Positions 26,782-35,363 of a DNA stretch of 64,000 nucleotides are shown here, piece by piece. Source of the DNA: Pyxidicoccus xibeiensis (GTDB lineage Bacteria > Myxococcota > Myxococcia > Myxococcales > Myxococcaceae). Under the pieces are notes generated by a model. That model had not been told where the DNA came from. It saw only the letters and a program-made list of their open reading frames with translations, and searched no databases. Numbering within the stretch: position 1 is the first letter of the stretch; every line of letters begins with the position of its first letter. The stretch is taken from positions 62,001 to 126,000 of the forward strand of contig NZ_JAJVKV010000017.1 of the NCBI RefSeq assembly GCF_024198175.1, in the 5' to 3' direction. The position numbers were made by a program, and so were the translations under genes.

Positions 26782-27429
26782 GTGAAGCGTCTCGTTCCCG
26801 GATTCCTCCTCGCCTGTCTCCTGGCCCTTCCCGGCACCGCGCTGGCGCAGCGGGGGCAGGGCTGGTCCGTCCTCGCCGCGGACTCGATGGGGCGGGGCAA
26901 CACCGCCTTCTCCGGTCAGATTGGCTGGCCCGGAATCACGCTCGGCCTGCTCCACGGCGGCTCCGAGCGCTTCGACATCGGCGGCAAGTTCACCTTCAAC
27001 TACGGCCGCGAGGGCTGGGTCCGCTACACGGACCCGGGCATCAAGTTCCAGGCGTGGATGCGGCTGATGCTGGCGCAGACGTCCCAGGTGGCCATCGCCT
27101 TCACCTTCCAGCCGGGCCCCTTCTTCTACTTCCAGGACGGGGACACGGACGTGGGCCTGGCGCTGCCGGTGGGCCTGGTGATTGGCATCCCCGCGGGGAG
27201 CGCCGTCATGGTGAACCTGGGCCTGGACATCCCCTTCCACGTCTACTTCGGAGAGGGAATCGGCCCGGTGTTCCCCATCCTGGTGGGAGGAGGGCTGGAG
27301 TACTTCATCGACAGCAACCTCGCCGCCACCTTCAACGTCCGGCTCGGGCCGTCGCTCATCCCCGACCGCCGGGGCGACAGCACCGAGTTCACCCTGGAGG
27401 CGCTCTTCGGCATCGCCTACCGCTTCTGA
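26782..27429 (+). CDS. outer-membrane beta-barrel-like protein
   Basis: GTG start with AAAGG upstream. This 215-aa protein has a signal peptide ending ALAQ, then alternating hydrophobic beta strands rich in aromatic and Gly residues (RFDIGGKFTFNYGREG, FTFQPGPFFYFQDG), and the terminal aromatic FGIAYRF typical of outer-membrane barrels. Function unknown. It is convergent with the histidine kinase gene. Confidence 0.75.
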   Translation: MKRLVPGFLLACLLALPGTALAQRGQGWSVLAADSMGRGNTAFSGQIGWPGITLGLLHGGSERFDIGGKFTFNYGREGWVRYTDPGIKFQAWMRLMLAQTSQVAIAFTFQPGPFFYFQDGDTDVGLALPVGLVIGIPAGSAVMVNLGLDIPFHVYFGEGIGPVFPILVGGGLEYFIDSNLAATFNVRLGPSLIPDRRGDSTEFTLEALFGIAYRF

Positions 27430-27462
27430 GCCTTCCAGAAGCGGCGGGCGCGCCGGGCGCGA

Positions 27463-28605
27463 CTACCAGGAAGAGGTCTGCTCGGGCAGCTCCACCACGA
27501 AGGTGCTGCCCAGGTTGACGCGGCTCTGCACCGTGAGCTTGCCGCCCATGGCTTCCACCAGGGCGCGCGCCACGGTGAGGCCCAGGCCGGCGCCCTTCTC
27601 CGGCGCCTTCGTCGTGTAGTACGGCTCGAAGACGGCGCCGACCTCGTCCTCGAAGATGCCGATGCCGGTGTCCTTGACGAACATGCGCGGGCCGAAGTCG
27701 CCGAACATGTCCGGCAGCTCCACGCCCACGTGGATGCGACGGGGACGGTCCTTCACGTCCTCCACCGCGTCCACCGCGTTGGACAACAGCTCCACCAGCA
27801 CCTGCTCCAGCTGACGCCGGTTGAAGACCACCGCAATCGGGTCCTCGGGCAGCAGCACCTTCACCTCCGCCGAGCCCAGCCGGCCGGCGACGCGCATCCG
27901 CTCCACCACGCCGGGCACCAGGTCGCGCAGGTCGAAGCGCTGGATGTCCTTGGGGTTGGTGGGGCCCAGCGAGAGCAGGTGCTGGCCGTGCAGCCGCATC
28001 TGCTCGCCCGCCACGCCCAGCTTCTTCAGCTCCTCGGCGTCCGGCAGCTGGCCCTGCATGGCCCGCGTCTGGACGTGGGACAGGGCGCGCTGCAGGCCCT
28101 CACCCACGCGGCCCAGGTTCTGCGCCACGTCCGCCGCCAGCGTGCCCAGGCGCGCCAGCCGCTCCATCTCCACCCACCGCATGCGCGGGTCCAGCAGCGC
28201 CTCGGCGCGCTGGCCGCCCGCCTCACGGTGGGCCTTCAGCTCCAACAGGGTATGCACACGAACCTTCAGTTCCAGTGGGTCCAGCGGCTCGGTGATGAGC
28301 AGGTCGTCCACGCCCGCCTCCAGCACCTGCCGGCGCGTCTGCCGGTCGGCGCTGGGCGTCAGCATGAGGACCGGGAGCGACGGGCCGCCCAGGTTGGCCA
28401 ACAGCCGCCGGTAGGCCGCGAGGCCATCCGTCCCGGGCCGCTCCACGTCGAGCAGCACCAGGTCCGCCCCCTGCCGCACCGCGGACGACGACCCGCTGGC
28501 AGGCAGCACGTCGTAGCCGGCCGGCGCCAGGATGGAATGCAGCCGCTCCATTCCTCGTGACTCCACGTCCACGGCCAGCACTCTCGGCCGGTACGTTGCG
28601 GTCAT
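27463..28605 (-). CDS. receiver–histidine-kinase hybrid with degenerate phosphotransfer residues
   Basis: The start at 28605 (MTATYRPRVLAVD) has GGAG nearby; an ATG 18 bases upstream is also possible. An N-terminal receiver domain keeps the acceptor Asp in LVLLDVERPG, but the conserved Lys is Glu (TEPLDPLEL). The dimerisation helix reads LARLGTLAADVAQNL, with Gln where the phosphorylated His of AGVAHE-type helices stands. The HATPase domain looks intact: ELLSNAVDAV, DTGIGIFEDE, EPYYTTKAPEKGAGLGL. It is probably a regulator or scaffold rather than a standard kinase. Confidence 0.85.
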   Translation of the reverse strand: MTATYRPRVLAVDVESRGMERLHSILAPAGYDVLPASGSSSAVRQGADLVLLDVERPGTDGLAAYRRLLANLGGPSLPVLMLTPSADRQTRRQVLEAGVDDLLITEPLDPLELKVRVHTLLELKAHREAGGQRAEALLDPRMRWVEMERLARLGTLAADVAQNLGRVGEGLQRALSHVQTRAMQGQLPDAEELKKLGVAGEQMRLHGQHLLSLGPTNPKDIQRFDLRDLVPGVVERMRVAGRLGSAEVKVLLPEDPIAVVFNRRQLEQVLVELLSNAVDAVEDVKDRPRRIHVGVELPDMFGDFGPRMFVKDTGIGIFEDEVGAVFEPYYTTKAPEKGAGLGLTVARALVEAMGGKLTVQSRVNLGSTFVVELPEQTSSW

Positions 28606-28691
28606 TCCTGTCGTCTCCAGCATCACGCCACCCCCACCATGGTGACCGGGAAGCGGCTCCCGGGGTTTCCAAGTAGTCCCTACGAACCGCA

Positions 28692-28740
28692 TACCGGACT
28701 GGATGCGACTTCCCCCCCGGAGCCTGCGTCCAGTCCGGTA
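28692..28740. repeat. 12-bp perfect inverted repeat upstream of the hybrid kinase
   Basis: TACCGGACTGGA (28692-28703) and TCCAGTCCGGTA (28729-28740) are perfect complements around a 25-base spacer. They lie 87 bases upstream of the kinase start, in the 373-base non-coding stretch 28606-28978. It could be an operator pair or an RNA hairpin in the kinase leader. Confidence 0.5.
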
Positions 28741-28879
28741 CGCGGTCCGATACCGGGCGGAACACCATGCGAGTCGCGTGCCGCTCCTGGAATTTTTCGC
28801 CCAGGACGACGCGGCTGGATCATTCCGCGAACGCGCCCAGTGATAACGGGGGGTTGAATTGTTTGGATGATGGAGGAAG

Positions 28880-28950
28880 TTTGACCCGGGCTGTCGCTCA
28901 GCCGACGTGCGGGTGTCACTTCAGACCAGGAATCAATTTTGACCCGGGTC
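28880..28950. repeat. duplicated TTTGACCCGGG element
   Basis: TTTGACCCGGG occurs at 28880-28890 and again at 28938-28948, 58 bases apart. The second copy is the perfect palindrome GACCCGGGTC (28941-28950). The elements are in the gap after the permease operon; their role is unknown. No gene was seen between 28741 and 28978. Confidence 0.35.
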
Positions 28951-28978
28951 TGCGAGGACTCACTGCTTCCCAAATACG

Positions 28979-29908
28979 TCAGCGCGACTCCTGCTCATAG
29001 GGCGCGCCGAGGGCGGCGGGGGCATTGCTCCGCTGTCCCTGGAGGGTGAGGAGGGCCAGGGTGAGCATGTAGGGAAGGGCGAGCAACATGCCCTGGGGTA
29101 CGAGCTCCAGCAGGCCGGGGGCGCTGGACACGAGGCCGATGCGCAGCGCGTTGCCGAAGGCGAAGAAGGCGGCGGCGAGGAAGGCGCCCACGGGGGTCCA
29201 CCGGCCGAAGACCATGGCGGCCAGGGCCATGAAGCCCAGGCCGGCGGGGGTGTGCTGCTCGAAGCGGTCCAGCACGGCGGTGGAGAGGACGGCGCCGCCC
29301 AGGCCCGCCAGCAGCCCTCCGCCGAGCACCGCGCCCCAGCGCAGGCCGGCGACGGACAGGCCCAGGGTGGCCACGGCCTGGGGCTTGTCGCCCACGGCGC
29401 GCAGGCGCAGGCCCAGGGGCGTGCGCGCCAGCAGGGCCTGGAAGACGAAGGGCAGGAGCAGGGCGAGGTACGTGGGGGCGGAGTGGCCGGAGAGGGCACC
29501 CAGCACGGGCACCGAGGACAGGCCGGGCAGCTCCCAGCGGGACAGCTGGGTGATGGGCGGCGTACCGTTGGGGCCGTAGAGGGACTCGAGCAGGAAGGTG
29601 CCGCCGGCCAGGGCCACCAGGTTGAGGGCGATGCCGGACACCACCTGGTCGGAGCGCCAGCGGATGGTGAGGAAGCCGTGCACCGCGGCGAGCGCCGCGC
29701 CCGCGAGCATGCCCACGCAGACGGCCAGGGCCGTGGGCATGGCGAGCGCCGCCACCGCCGCGCAGAAGGCGCCCACGCGCATCATGCCCTCGACGCCGAC
29801 GGCCACCACCCCGGCGCGCTCGGACAGCACCGCGCCCAGGGCGGCGAAGACGAGCGCCGGGGCCGCGTCCAGCGTGGAGAAGAGCAGGGCGTGGAGGATT
29901 TCAAGCAC
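28979..29908 (-). CDS. nucleoside-type ABC transporter permease (second)
   Basis: The GTG start at 29908 has GGAGG 7-8 bases upstream and overlaps the upstream permease by 8 bases; a longer antisense-like frame was discarded. The 309-aa membrane protein has the inner-membrane permease family pattern (LSERAGVVAVGVEGMM, GIALNLVALAGGTFLLE, LGLRLRAVGDKPQAVATLG). This matches NupC/YufQ-type permeases paired with BMP lipoproteins. Last gene of the transporter operon. Confidence 0.9.
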   Translation of the reverse strand: MLEILHALLFSTLDAAPALVFAALGAVLSERAGVVAVGVEGMMRVGAFCAAVAALAMPTALAVCVGMLAGAALAAVHGFLTIRWRSDQVVSGIALNLVALAGGTFLLESLYGPNGTPPITQLSRWELPGLSSVPVLGALSGHSAPTYLALLLPFVFQALLARTPLGLRLRAVGDKPQAVATLGLSVAGLRWGAVLGGGLLAGLGGAVLSTAVLDRFEQHTPAGLGFMALAAMVFGRWTPVGAFLAAAFFAFGNALRIGLVSSAPGLLELVPQGMLLALPYMLTLALLTLQGQRSNAPAALGAPYEQESR

Positions 29909-31004
29909 GGGGAGCCTCCGTCGAGGACTGGCGGCGGCGCAGCACGGCCAGCCACACCATGCGGCCGGCGACGAACAGGAGCGCCAGGCCCTGGATGAGC
30001 TCGGGGAAGCTCTTGTGCACGCCCAGCAGCTGCATGCGCGTGCCGCCCGCGCGCAGGATGCCGAAGAAGAGCGCGGCCACCGTGGCGCCCAGCGGGTGGT
30101 TGTTGCCGATGAGGGCGATGGCGATGCCATCGAAGCCATACGGCGCGCCGAGCGTGCCGGGGTAGCGCCCCTCCGTGCCCAGCACGAGCACCGCGCCGGC
30201 CAGCCCCGCCATGGCCCCGGCCAGCGCCATGGCCACGCCGATGCGCCGCGCCACGGGGACACCGGCGGCGCGGGCCGCCTCGGCGCCCAGGCCCACCGCG
30301 CGTGTCTCGAAGCCGGAGCGGGTGCGCTCCAGCCACGCCCACACGGCCACGGCCAGCAGCAAGGCCAGGAGGAAGCCCAGGTTGAGGCGGGAGAGGTCCC
30401 CCAGCAGCCGGGGCAGCGCCGCGGTGGGCTGGATTTCGGCGGTGCCGGTGATGGACTGGCCGCCCTCGGCCACGCCGCGCAGCGGGCCCACGACGAGCCA
30501 CGCGTCCACCAGGCTCACCGCCACCCAGTTGAGCATGATGGTGGAGATGACCTCGTGCACGCCCCGGTAGAGCTTGAGGAGCGCGGCGATGCCCGCCCAC
30601 GCCGCCCCCGCGAGCGCCGCGGCCAGCAGCGCCGCCGGCACGTGCAGCACGCCGGGCAGCGACACCTGGGCGCCCACCACCGCCGCGGCCAGCGCGCCGA
30701 GCAGCATCTGCCCCTGCGCGCCGATGTTGAACAGGCCCACCTTGAAGGCGATGGCCACGGACAGGCCGGTGAGGGTCAGCAGCGCGGCCTTCATCCCCGC
30801 CTCGCCCAGGGGCCGGGTGAGGACGGTGGCGGCGGCCCCTTCCAGGTACGAGGGCCAGTTGCCGATGCCACCCCACAACATCTGCAGATAGGCGTCCGAC
30901 GCGGTGCCCGCGTCCATCGTCAGGGCGATGAGCGCCCAGCACACCGCGAGGGCCAGCAGCACGGAGAGGACCGACGGCAGCGCCTGCGTCACACGCTCAC
31001 GCAT
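29901..31004 (-). CDS. nucleoside-type ABC transporter permease (first)
   Basis: This 367-aa permease has about ten helices and the motifs FKVGLFNIGAQGQMLLGA, YRGVHEVISTIMLNW, GFETRAVGLGAEAARAAGV, and GFDGIAIALIGNNHPLGA. These are characteristic of the NupB/YufP-type partner in nucleoside importers with a BMP binding lipoprotein. The start ATG overlaps the ATPase stop by 8 bases, and its own stop overlaps the next permease. Confidence 0.92.
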   Translation of the reverse strand: MRERVTQALPSVLSVLLALAVCWALIALTMDAGTASDAYLQMLWGGIGNWPSYLEGAAATVLTRPLGEAGMKAALLTLTGLSVAIAFKVGLFNIGAQGQMLLGALAAAVVGAQVSLPGVLHVPAALLAAALAGAAWAGIAALLKLYRGVHEVISTIMLNWVAVSLVDAWLVVGPLRGVAEGGQSITGTAEIQPTAALPRLLGDLSRLNLGFLLALLLAVAVWAWLERTRSGFETRAVGLGAEAARAAGVPVARRIGVAMALAGAMAGLAGAVLVLGTEGRYPGTLGAPYGFDGIAIALIGNNHPLGATVAALFFGILRAGGTRMQLLGVHKSFPELIQGLALLFVAGRMVWLAVLRRRQSSTEAPRA

Positions 31005-32709
31005 GGCCTGCTCCCGCGCCCAGCATGCGCCGTCCCAGCTCGCGCTCGTCGAACTCCGCGCGGGTGAAGTGGCCCGTCACGCGGCCCTCGAAGAGGACGT
31101 AGACGCGGTCCGACAGCGCCAGCACCTCCTCCAGGTCCAGGGACACCAGCACCACCCCGGCGCCTCGTTCTCGCGCCTCGCGCAGCTTGGCCTGCACCTG
31201 GGCCACCGCGCCGATGTCCAGGCCGCGCGTGGGCTGCACCACCACCAGCAGCCGGGGCCCGGCGTCCAGCTCGCGCGCCACCACCACCTTCTGCTGGTTG
31301 CCGCCGGACAGCGCCTGCAGGGGCAGCGTCGGGTCCGTGGGGCGCACGTCGTACGCGGCCAGCAGGGCGCTCGTGCGCTCGCGGCGGCCGGCGAAGTCAA
31401 TCCACGGGCCCCGGGCGAAGGGGGGCCGCGTGTGCCGGCCCAGCGCGACGTTCTCCTCCACGGTGAGGGCCTTCACCACCGCGCGGCGCAGCCGGTCCTC
31501 GGGCACGTGGCCCACGCCGCGCTCGCGAGCCTGGGCGGGGGTGAGGCCCTCCAATGGGCCGCCGAGCAGCGTGCCGCCTCCCGATGCCAGCTTGCGCAGG
31601 CCGGTGAGCACCTCGGCCAGCTCGCGCTGCCCGTTCCCATCCACGCCGGCGATGCCGACGATTTCACCCGCGCGCACGGTGAGGTCCACGCCGCGCAGCG
31701 CCGGGCGCCCGTTGTCCCCCACGGCCTGGAGGGAGCGGGCTTCCAGGAGCACCTCGCCCGTGCTCGCGAGGGGCGGGGGCCTCGCGTCGTGCGCCCCGGA
31801 GCCCGCCAGGTTCCGGGAGCCCTCATCCTCGAACCCTTGTGTAGGAGCATGTCCCTCGGGGCTCGGCACGGGCGGGTGGCCCGCTCCCTCAGGCCTGGGG
31901 CCCGGAGCCTGCGTCCCCGAGCTCGCCACGTTCCGGTGGCCCCCCGCATCGGCCCTGGGTGTCACGGCGTGCGTCCCGAGCCCGGCCACGGCCCGGTGCC
32001 CCTCGCCCACCATGAGGGTGGCCAGCTGCTCGACGGTGGTCTCCGACGCGCGCACCTCGGCCACCACGCGGCCCCGGCGCATGACGGCGATGCGGTCCGC
32101 CACGCCCAGCACCTCTCGCAGCTTGTGGCTGATGAGCACCACGGTGTGCCCCTGCGCGACGAGGCCGCGCATCACGCGGGCCAGCTCGTCGGACTCCTGC
32201 GGCGTGAGGACGGCGGTGGGCTCGTCGAGGATGAGCACCTGGGCGCCCCGGTGCAGCGCCTTGACGATTTCGACCTTCTGCTGCGAGCCCACGGTGAGGG
32301 TGTCCACGCGGGCGCGCGGCTCCAGCTGGAAGCCGAAGCGGGCGCAGGTGGCGGCCACCTCGCTGACGGCGCGCTCCATGTCGAACAGGCCGCGCCGGGT
32401 GGGCTCGCGGCCGAGCACCACGTTCTCCGCCACCGTCAGCGTGGGCACGAGCATGAAGTGCTGGTGCACCATGCCGATGCCCCGAGCAATCGCGTCGCGC
32501 GGGCTCCGGAAGCGCACGGGCTGCCCGCCCACGGACAGCTCGCCCACGTCGGGCGTGTAGAGGCCGTAGAGGACGTTCATCAGGCTGGACTTGCCCGCGC
32601 CGTTCTCTCCCACCACGGCCAGCAGCTCGCCCTCGCGAACGTCGAGCGACGCGCCCGCCAGCGACACGCAGGTACCGAAGGCCTTGTGGATGTCTCTGAG
32701 GGAAATCAG
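30997..32709 (-). CDS. nucleoside-type ABC transporter double ATPase with repeat-rich linker
   Basis: Two fused nucleotide-binding domains. Domain 1 has ENGAGKSS, TVGSQQKVEIVKAL and LILDEPTAVLTPQE. Domain 2 has the family's degenerate GVDGNGQRE and VVQPTRGLD with a normal SGGNQQK. A CTG start at 32709 is proposed: it gives MISLRDIHKAFGTC, the expected first strand, and overlaps the stop of the binding-protein gene (CTGA). The GTG at 32667 would remove that strand. The 570-aa length is above the usual 500-520 because of a repeat linker (about residues 245-330). Confidence 0.9.
   Translation of the reverse strand: MISLRDIHKAFGTCVSLAGASLDVREGELLAVVGENGAGKSSLMNVLYGLYTPDVGELSVGGQPVRFRSPRDAIARGIGMVHQHFMLVPTLTVAENVVLGREPTRRGLFDMERAVSEVAATCARFGFQLEPRARVDTLTVGSQQKVEIVKALHRGAQVLILDEPTAVLTPQESDELARVMRGLVAQGHTVVLISHKLREVLGVADRIAVMRRGRVVAEVRASETTVEQLATLMVGEGHRAVAGLGTHAVTPRADAGGHRNVASSGTQAPGPRPEGAGHPPVPSPEGHAPTQGFEDEGSRNLAGSGAHDARPPPLASTGEVLLEARSLQAVGDNGRPALRGVDLTVRAGEIVGIAGVDGNGQRELAEVLTGLRKLASGGGTLLGGPLEGLTPAQARERGVGHVPEDRLRRAVVKALTVEENVALGRHTRPPFARGPWIDFAGRRERTSALLAAYDVRPTDPTLPLQALSGGNQQKVVVARELDAGPRLLVVVQPTRGLDIGAVAQVQAKLREARERGAGVVLVSLDLEEVLALSDRVYVLFEGRVTGHFTRAEFDERELGRRMLGAGAGHA
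31762..32010. repeat. 60-bp tandem repeat inside the ABC ATPase linker
   Basis: About four diverged units with exact 60-base spacing (starting near 31801, 31861, 31921 and 31981, plus a shortened copy near 31765). Each contains a GCTCGCCACG-like start, a GGTGGCC core and a CTGCGTCCCCGAG-like end. Each unit encodes 20 residues in frame (GHRNVASSGTQAPGPRPEGA type), so the reading frame is kept. Confidence 0.8.
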
Positions 32710-33899
32710 GGCGCGGCAGCCTGGAAGGTGGCGAGGTCCGCCGGCACGGCCGGAACCACGAGCTGCCCCGAGACGATGCGCTGGCGCAGGGCCTCCACCT
32801 TCTGGAGCGCCTCCGCCTTGCCGGCGATGTCCAACCGCACCTCGGCCATGCCGACGCCGTTCTCCTTCAGGCCGAGCACCTGCTCGCCAGCGGAGAACTT
32901 CCCGTCCACCAGGTCCTTCGCCGCCTGGTAGATGGCCAGGTCGGTGTGCTTCATCATCGACGTGAGGATGGCATCCGGCGCCACGTGCGACTGGTCCGAG
33001 TCCACGCCGATGGCATACACGGCCTTGCCCGCCGCGCGCGCTTCCTTCACGGCCTGGATGACGCCGATGCCGTCCGCGCCCGCCGCGTGGAAGAGGATGT
33101 CCGCGCCCTTGGCGATGAGGTCCTGGGCCACCTGCTTGCCCGCGGCCATGTTGTTGAAGCTCCCCGTGTACACGGACAGCAGGCCCTGGGCGGCCTGGGG
33201 GTTGGTCGTCTTGACGCCCGCGCGGTAGCCCACCTCGAAGCGCTGGATGAGGGGCACCTCGATTCCACCCACGAAGCCGACCTTGTTCGTCTTCGTCACC
33301 AGCCCGGCCAGGGCGCCGACGAGGAAGCTGCCCTCCTGCTCCTTGAAGAGGACGGTGCGCACGTTGGGCAGCTTCAGCGCCTTGCCCTGCGCGTCCAGCA
33401 CCTGGCTGTCGATGAGGAGGAAGTTCGCCTTGGGGTTCTCCTGCGCGGCGGAGCGCACGGCGTTGGCCAGCATGTAGCCGTTGCCCACGGTGAGCTGGGC
33501 GCCCTGGTCCACGAGGAGCTGGAGGTTGGGGGTGTAGTCCTCCTGGGCCTTGCTCTGGAGGACCATCGGCTTGATGGGCAGGGGCTGGATGGTGCTGGCG
33601 AGGGCCGTCAGGTGGGGCGGGAGGGTCTGGCGGACCTCGTCGGGGGTGGCGTCCACGTACTTGCCGCCCTCGTAGCGCTTGCCGGCCGCGTACAGCTCCA
33701 GGCCCCGGAGGGCGGCGTCATTGAAGGAATGGTCTCCGCGCCCGCCCACGTCGATGACGAGGCCCACGGGGATGGGCTTCTTCTGCGCCTGGGGGGCGGT
33801 GGCGGCCCCCGGGGGGGCGGCGGGGGACGGCTCTTCCTTCTGCTTGGAGCACGCGCACAGGAGCGCGGCGAGGGCGAGGACGTGGAGGCGGAGCATCAT
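32706..33899 (-). CDS. BMP-family nucleoside-binding lipoprotein
   Basis: This 397-aa lipoprotein (lipobox LLCAC) has the BMP/Med family pattern: VGLVIDVGGRGDHSFNDAAL, GNGYMLANAV, FLVGALAGLVTKTNKVGFVGG, ADILFHAAGADGIGV and AIGVDSDQSHVAP. Homologues bind purine or pyrimidine nucleosides for ABC import. A Pro/Ala linker follows the lipid anchor, and an insertion (about 70-110) is larger than in small BMPs. First gene of the four-gene operon, divergent from the pyrimidine-nucleoside phosphorylase gene. Confidence 0.93.
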   Translation of the reverse strand: MMLRLHVLALAALLCACSKQKEEPSPAAPPGAATAPQAQKKPIPVGLVIDVGGRGDHSFNDAALRGLELYAAGKRYEGGKYVDATPDEVRQTLPPHLTALASTIQPLPIKPMVLQSKAQEDYTPNLQLLVDQGAQLTVGNGYMLANAVRSAAQENPKANFLLIDSQVLDAQGKALKLPNVRTVLFKEQEGSFLVGALAGLVTKTNKVGFVGGIEVPLIQRFEVGYRAGVKTTNPQAAQGLLSVYTGSFNNMAAGKQVAQDLIAKGADILFHAAGADGIGVIQAVKEARAAGKAVYAIGVDSDQSHVAPDAILTSMMKHTDLAIYQAAKDLVDGKFSAGEQVLGLKENGVGMAEVRLDIAGKAEALQKVEALRQRIVSGQLVVPAVPADLATFQAAAP

Positions 33900-33976
33900 G
33901 GCCCGCTATCTACCAGATGAAGCCCTGCCTTTCCCGGAGTGCATGGGGGGCTGGGTTCCTGCTATGGGCTGGCCCC

Positions 33977-35281
33977 GTGCAACCCTACGAGCTCATCAAG
34001 GCGAAGCGGGATGGTGGCCGGCTGGACCCGGCGGACATCCGCGCGTTCATCCAGGCGTATACGGCGGGGACGGTGGCGGACTACCAGATGGCGGCCATGT
34101 GCATGGCCATCTTCTTCAAGGGACTGGACTCCCGGGAGCTCGGCGCCTGGGCGCGGGCCATGCTGGAGTCCGGCGAGGTGCTGGACCTGTCGGACACGCC
34201 GGCGGTGAAGGTGGACAAGCACTCGACGGGCGGGGTGGGCGACAAGGTCTCGCTGAGCCTGGCGCCGCTGGCCGCCGCCTGCGGGGTGCCGGTGCCGATG
34301 ATTTCGGGCCGGGGGCTGGGCCACACGGGCGGGACGCTGGACAAGCTGGAGTCGATTCCCGGCTTCAATGTGAATCTGCCGACGTCCGAGTACCGGCGGC
34401 TGGTGCGCGAGGTGGGCTGCTGCCTGATTGGCCAGACGGCGCAGGTGGCTCCGGCGGACAAGAAGCTCTACGCGCTGCGCGACGTGACGGCGACGGTGGA
34501 CTGCATCCCGCTGATTGCGTCGTCCATCATGAGCAAGAAGCTGGCGGAGGGCATCGACGCGCTGGTGCTGGACGTGAAGGTGGGCAGCGGGGCCTTCATG
34601 AAGCGCGACGAGGACGCGCGGCTCCTGGCGCGGACGATGATTGGGCTGGGCGCGGAGATGGGGAAGAAGGTGGTGGCGCTGCTCACGGACATGGACCAGC
34701 CGCTGGGGCGCAAGGTGGGCAACGCGCTGGAGGTGGAGGAGGCGGTGGACATGCTCCGCGGCGAGGCTCCGGACGACTACACGGAGATTACCTACGCGCT
34801 GACGGCGGAGATGCTGGTGCTGGGGAAGAAGGCGGCGACGGTGGAGGAGGCGCGGGAGAAGCTGCGCAAGGTGGTGGAGGACGGCAGCGCGGTGCGCAAG
34901 CTGAAGGAAATCGTCCAGGTGCAGGGCGGAGACCCGCGCGCCATCGACGACTACTCGCTCCTGCCGCGGGCGCGGTCCACGGTGGACGTGGTGGCGCCCC
35001 GGGACGGGTGGGTGACGTCCATCGATACGGAAGGCGTGGGGCTGGCGGGCGTGGCGCTCGGCGCGGGGCGGCAGCGGACGGACAGCAAGATTGACCCGGC
35101 GGTGGGCTTCACGCTGCTGAAGAAGACGGGCGAGAAGGTGACGCAGGGCGAGCCCGTGGTGCGCGTGCACTACAACGACGCGGGCCCGGTGGAGGACGTG
35201 AAGGCCCGGTTGCTGGCGGCGTACCGCTTCGGCGACGCGGCGCCTCAGGCCCGGCCGCTGGTGCGCGAGCGGGTGGAATAG
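33977..35281 (+). CDS. pdp: pyrimidine-nucleoside phosphorylase
   Basis: Phosphorolyses thymidine, uridine or deoxyuridine to base plus (deoxy)ribose-1-phosphate. The GTG start at 33977 gives MQPYELIKAKRDGG, the family N-terminus; the longer frame adds a spurious hydrophobic stretch. The 434-aa product has KHSTGGVGDKVSL, SGRGLGHTGGTLDKLE, YALRDVTATVDCIPLIASSI and DVKVGSGAFMK. It is closer in wording to Bacillus Pdp than to E. coli DeoA. Divergent from the nucleoside importer, consistent with uptake feeding phosphorolysis. Confidence 0.94.
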   Translation: MQPYELIKAKRDGGRLDPADIRAFIQAYTAGTVADYQMAAMCMAIFFKGLDSRELGAWARAMLESGEVLDLSDTPAVKVDKHSTGGVGDKVSLSLAPLAAACGVPVPMISGRGLGHTGGTLDKLESIPGFNVNLPTSEYRRLVREVGCCLIGQTAQVAPADKKLYALRDVTATVDCIPLIASSIMSKKLAEGIDALVLDVKVGSGAFMKRDEDARLLARTMIGLGAEMGKKVVALLTDMDQPLGRKVGNALEVEEAVDMLRGEAPDDYTEITYALTAEMLVLGKKAATVEEAREKLRKVVEDGSAVRKLKEIVQVQGGDPRAIDDYSLLPRARSTVDVVAPRDGWVTSIDTEGVGLAGVALGAGRQRTDSKIDPAVGFTLLKKTGEKVTQGEPVVRVHYNDAGPVEDVKARLLAAYRFGDAAPQARPLVRERVE

Positions 35282-35363
35282 CGGAAGTCCATGCTGGCTG
35301 GCGACGTGTCAGGACGCACCTTCCGCCAGCCAGAACGGGGCTCGGGAGTCATTCCTGCACGAT

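Noticed and set aside
30904-32931. A plus-strand open frame of 675 codons across the ABC ATPase
   Set aside because: Antisense to a gene with perfect ABC motifs; composition typical of a shadow frame.
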